From contig JAAYYJ010000035.1 of NCBI GenBank assembly GCA_012515455.1, positions 1-7,772 on the forward strand: a stretch of 7,772 nt of DNA, given 5' to 3'. The notes under the pieces are model-generated. The model had not been told where the DNA came from. It saw only the letters and a program-made list of their open reading frames with translations, and searched no databases. Below are positions 6,678 to 7,772 of this stretch, piece after piece. The DNA comes from Oligosphaeraceae bacterium (lineage in GTDB: Bacteria; Verrucomicrobiota; Lentisphaeria; Oligosphaerales; Oligosphaeraceae). How positions within the stretch are numbered: the first letter of the stretch is position 1; every line of letters starts with the position of its first letter. Position numbers and translations under genes: made by a program.

Positions 6678-6740
6678 TGACCCGACTGGGCAAGGGGTAC
6701 AGGTTGGCGATGATGGTGAGGCAGAGCCAGCGCCGGTAGT

Positions 6741-6775
6741 GAGATATACCCTGCGGCGGCTTGCCGCTGCATCTC
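6741..6775. repeat. Isolated hairpin related to hairpin 1 of the 87-bp unit
   Basis: GCGGCGG-CTTG-CCGCTGC at 6753-6770 is the same stem-loop as hairpin 1 of the 87-bp units, with one G-T wobble in place of a G-C pair. It is enclosed by GAGAT (6741-6745) and ATCTC (6771-6775), which can pair. It lies 36-70 bp beyond the stop codon of the minus-strand dehydratase gene and may shape the 3' end of that transcript. It has no U-tract, so it is not a standard intrinsic terminator. Confidence 0.7.
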
Positions 6776-6810
6776 CAAATTATCGTGCGCCAAAGCCAAC
6801 CTCGCCGGTC

Positions 6811-7398
6811 TTACGCTTCGGCCAGGAGCTGCTGCAGCCGCTGTTTGGACTCGCTGCGCACCTGCTCATGCAGGCTGTGACCCTGCGCATCCATGCTGAC
6901 CACCGCGGGAAAATTTTCGACCGTGAGCGTCCAGAGTGCTTCCGGGCAGCCGAATTCAGACAAGAATTCGACTGCCGGGATGTCCCGCACCGCCGCGGCC
7001 AGTACCTGAGCCGCGCCGCCGACCGCATGGAGATACACGCAACCGCAGCGTTGGCAGGCGGCCAGGGTCGCCGCGCCCATGCCGCCCTTGCCGATAATCG
7101 CGCGCAGGGCGAATTTCTCGATCAGGGCGGCCATATACGGCTCCTCCCTGCTCGAGGTAGTCGGACCGGCTGCAGTGACCCGCCAGGAGCCGTCCACGGC
7201 CTTGATGATTACCGGGCCGCAATGGTAGAATACTCCCCCGCGCAGATGCTGGAAGGCGCCTGGATCGCAGTCCCCGGCGAGATATTTGTGCACCGCGTCC
7301 CGGGCAGTAAAAATCCGCCCGCTGAGCAGCACCTGCTCATTCAGCGACAACGCGCGGACGCTGCTTTCTGATAACGGCGTGGAAAGAGAGGCTGGCAT
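6811..7398 (-). CDS. Class I fumarate hydratase / tartrate dehydratase family, beta subunit
   Basis: This 195-residue protein matches the separate beta subunit (equivalent to the C-terminal domain of one-chain class I fumarases). Visible motifs are the N-terminal STPLSESSVRAL, LSGRIFTARDAVHK (25-38), YHCGPV (58-63), GPTTSSREEPY (78-88), IGKGGMG (102-108), HAVGGAAQ (124-131) and a C-terminal LTVENFPAVVSMDAQG stretch. The length is normal for a free beta subunit. The family adds or removes water from fumarate/malate or tartrate in the cytoplasm, and the oxygen-sensitive 4Fe-4S cluster sits on the alpha subunit. Substrate cannot be told from this chain. The usual 'GPTTS-x-RMDPY'-type segment reads SSREEPY here, a possible specificity difference. 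It starts 5 bp after the FtsB/DivIC-like stop, so the two genes are probably co-transcribed. No clear Shine-Dalgarno precedes the ATG; translational coupling is plausible. No alpha subunit gene is in the window. Confidence 0.87.
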   Translation of the reverse strand: MPASLSTPLSESSVRALSLNEQVLLSGRIFTARDAVHKYLAGDCDPGAFQHLRGGVFYHCGPVIIKAVDGSWRVTAAGPTTSSREEPYMAALIEKFALRAIIGKGGMGAATLAACQRCGCVYLHAVGGAAQVLAAAVRDIPAVEFLSEFGCPEALWTLTVENFPAVVSMDAQGHSLHEQVRSESKQRLQQLLAEA

Positions 7399-7403
7399 AC
7401 AGG

Positions 7404-7694
7404 TTATTTTTCCGGACTGCGGTAATCAAACTGGTAGATTTCTTCACCGTCCAGGCAATAGTTGAATTTTTCCCGTGCGACCCGCATAATCGCCTTGGCA
7501 TCACCCTGGTCAAGCAAATCAATCTGCTTCTGCAGGCGCAACAGCTGTTGCCGGACCTCCGCCTGCTCCTGCTGCAGACGGGCAATCTCGTCCTGCAGGC
7601 GCCGCCGCTCCGCCAGTACCGGCGTGAACATCGCCAGGCCGATTACAATCACCAGCCCCAGGATGAACGCTATGACGATATCGAACTTCTTCAT
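7404..7694 (-). CDS. Septum formation initiator family protein (FtsB/DivIC-like)
   Basis: This 96-residue protein has the family's full layout: a short cytoplasmic start (MKKFD), one transmembrane helix at about 5-24, a Gln/Leu/Arg-rich coiled coil at about 29-62 (repeating RLQQEQ / RLQKQ patterns), and the conserved C-terminal segment RVAREKFNYCLDGEEIY (71-87). In known bacteria FtsB/DivIC is a bitopic divisome protein that binds FtsL and FtsQ/DivIB through the coiled coil and helps activate septal wall synthesis. FtsB and DivIC cannot be separated from one sequence. An in-frame TAA lies three codons before the ATG, so no longer start is possible. The SD is weak (a GGGAA about 14 nt upstream). 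The gene lies upstream of the dehydratase beta gene with a 5-bp gap. In several bacteria ftsB follows eno, but the sequence upstream here does not let me identify the neighbour. Confidence 0.88.
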   Translation of the reverse strand: MKKFDIVIAFILGLVIVIGLAMFTPVLAERRRLQDEIARLQQEQAEVRQQLLRLQKQIDLLDQGDAKAIMRVAREKFNYCLDGEEIYQFDYRSPEK

Positions 7695-7720
7695 ATCAGC
7701 TTAAGTATTCCCATTCCAGA

Positions 7721-7772
7721 TCACAATTTGTCCCAGTACGATTCTTTCTGAGCATTAAAGGCTTCGGTGGTC
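7721..7772 (-). CDS. Probable C-terminal tail of an unidentified upstream gene (truncated)
   Basis: On the minus strand a frame enters from the right edge and gives 16 residues (TTEAFNAQKESYWDKL) before a TGA at 7723-7721. It lies 26 bp before the FtsB/DivIC-like start, on the same strand, which fits an upstream operon member. A second minus-strand frame is also open from the edge and ends at 7698-7696, so the choice of frame rests only on more protein-like composition. The product cannot be recognised from so little sequence. Confidence 0.35.
   Translation of the reverse strand, partial: TTEAFNAQKESYWDKL

Larger units (their letters stand above)
6131..6810. other. 680-bp convergent intergenic region rich in repeats and hairpins
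   Basis: This region separates the 3' ends of the + strand DUF4838 gene and the - strand dehydratase gene. I see no credible gene in it: the open frames are short, low in complexity, and made of the tandem repeat read in either direction. 6131-6231 and 6678-6740 hold nothing I recognise. 6232-6457 holds tandem repeats. 6458-6677 holds a symmetric hairpin array. 6741-6775 holds one more related hairpin. No tRNA-like fold, transposase fragment or CRISPR-type spacer pattern was seen. Confidence 0.85.

Noticed and set aside
6254..6739. 161-residue + strand open frame (and a 77-residue - strand frame at 6250-6483) with an internal 29-residue repeat
   Set aside because: The repeat period of 87 bp is a multiple of 3, so any open frame repeats automatically. 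The composition is low in complexity, the frames run through perfect hairpins, and no ribosome binding site is seen.
6739..7371. 210-residue + strand open frame opposite the dehydratase beta gene
   Set aside because: The minus strand encodes a clear class I hydro-lyase beta subunit over the same bases; the + strand product is an antisense shadow.

Overview
The window is GC-rich bacterial chromosomal DNA. It suggests a member of the Lentisphaerota (Victivallales-like) or a close PVC-group relative. This is inference from gene content: a pseudopilin-like protein with a degenerate H-X9-DG C-terminus sits near a large secreted DUF4838 protein, and both families are typically abundant in that group. 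No rRNA or marker gene is present to confirm it.

Layout, left to right. (1) 1-422, + strand: the C-terminal part of a type II secretion/pseudopilin-like protein, cut by the window edge. (2) 613-3093, + strand: an 826-residue fusion of an acyl-activating AMP-binding enzyme, an acyl carrier protein domain and a PlsC-type lysophospholipid acyltransferase. (3) 3212-6130, + strand: a 972-residue exported DUF4838 protein with an alpha-glucuronidase-like N-terminus and two carbohydrate-binding-like C-terminal domains. (4) 6131-6810: 680 bp with no credible gene, between convergent genes. It holds 87-bp tandem repeats and a 220-bp mirror-arranged set of hairpins. (5) 6811-7398, - strand: the beta subunit of a two-subunit class I fumarate/tartrate dehydratase. 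(6) 7404-7694, - strand: a septum formation initiator (FtsB/DivIC family) protein, 5 bp upstream of the dehydratase gene. (7) 7721-7772, - strand: probably the last 16 codons of another gene, cut by the right edge.

The genes do not form one pathway. The fusion protein can be read as a self-contained module that activates a fatty acid, loads it on its own carrier domain and passes it to a lysophospholipid. The DUF4838 protein is an exported polysaccharide-related protein of unknown activity. The minus-strand pair is housekeeping (cell division, organic acid metabolism).

The most unusual part is the convergent intergenic region. It has two exactly identical 87-bp units, each carrying two perfect hairpins, plus a shortened third unit. 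Next to them lies a symmetric array of five hairpins in the order A-C-D-C'-A'. The outer hairpins are inverted copies of each other and the C/C' pair shows compensatory base changes, which points to selection on the folded form.
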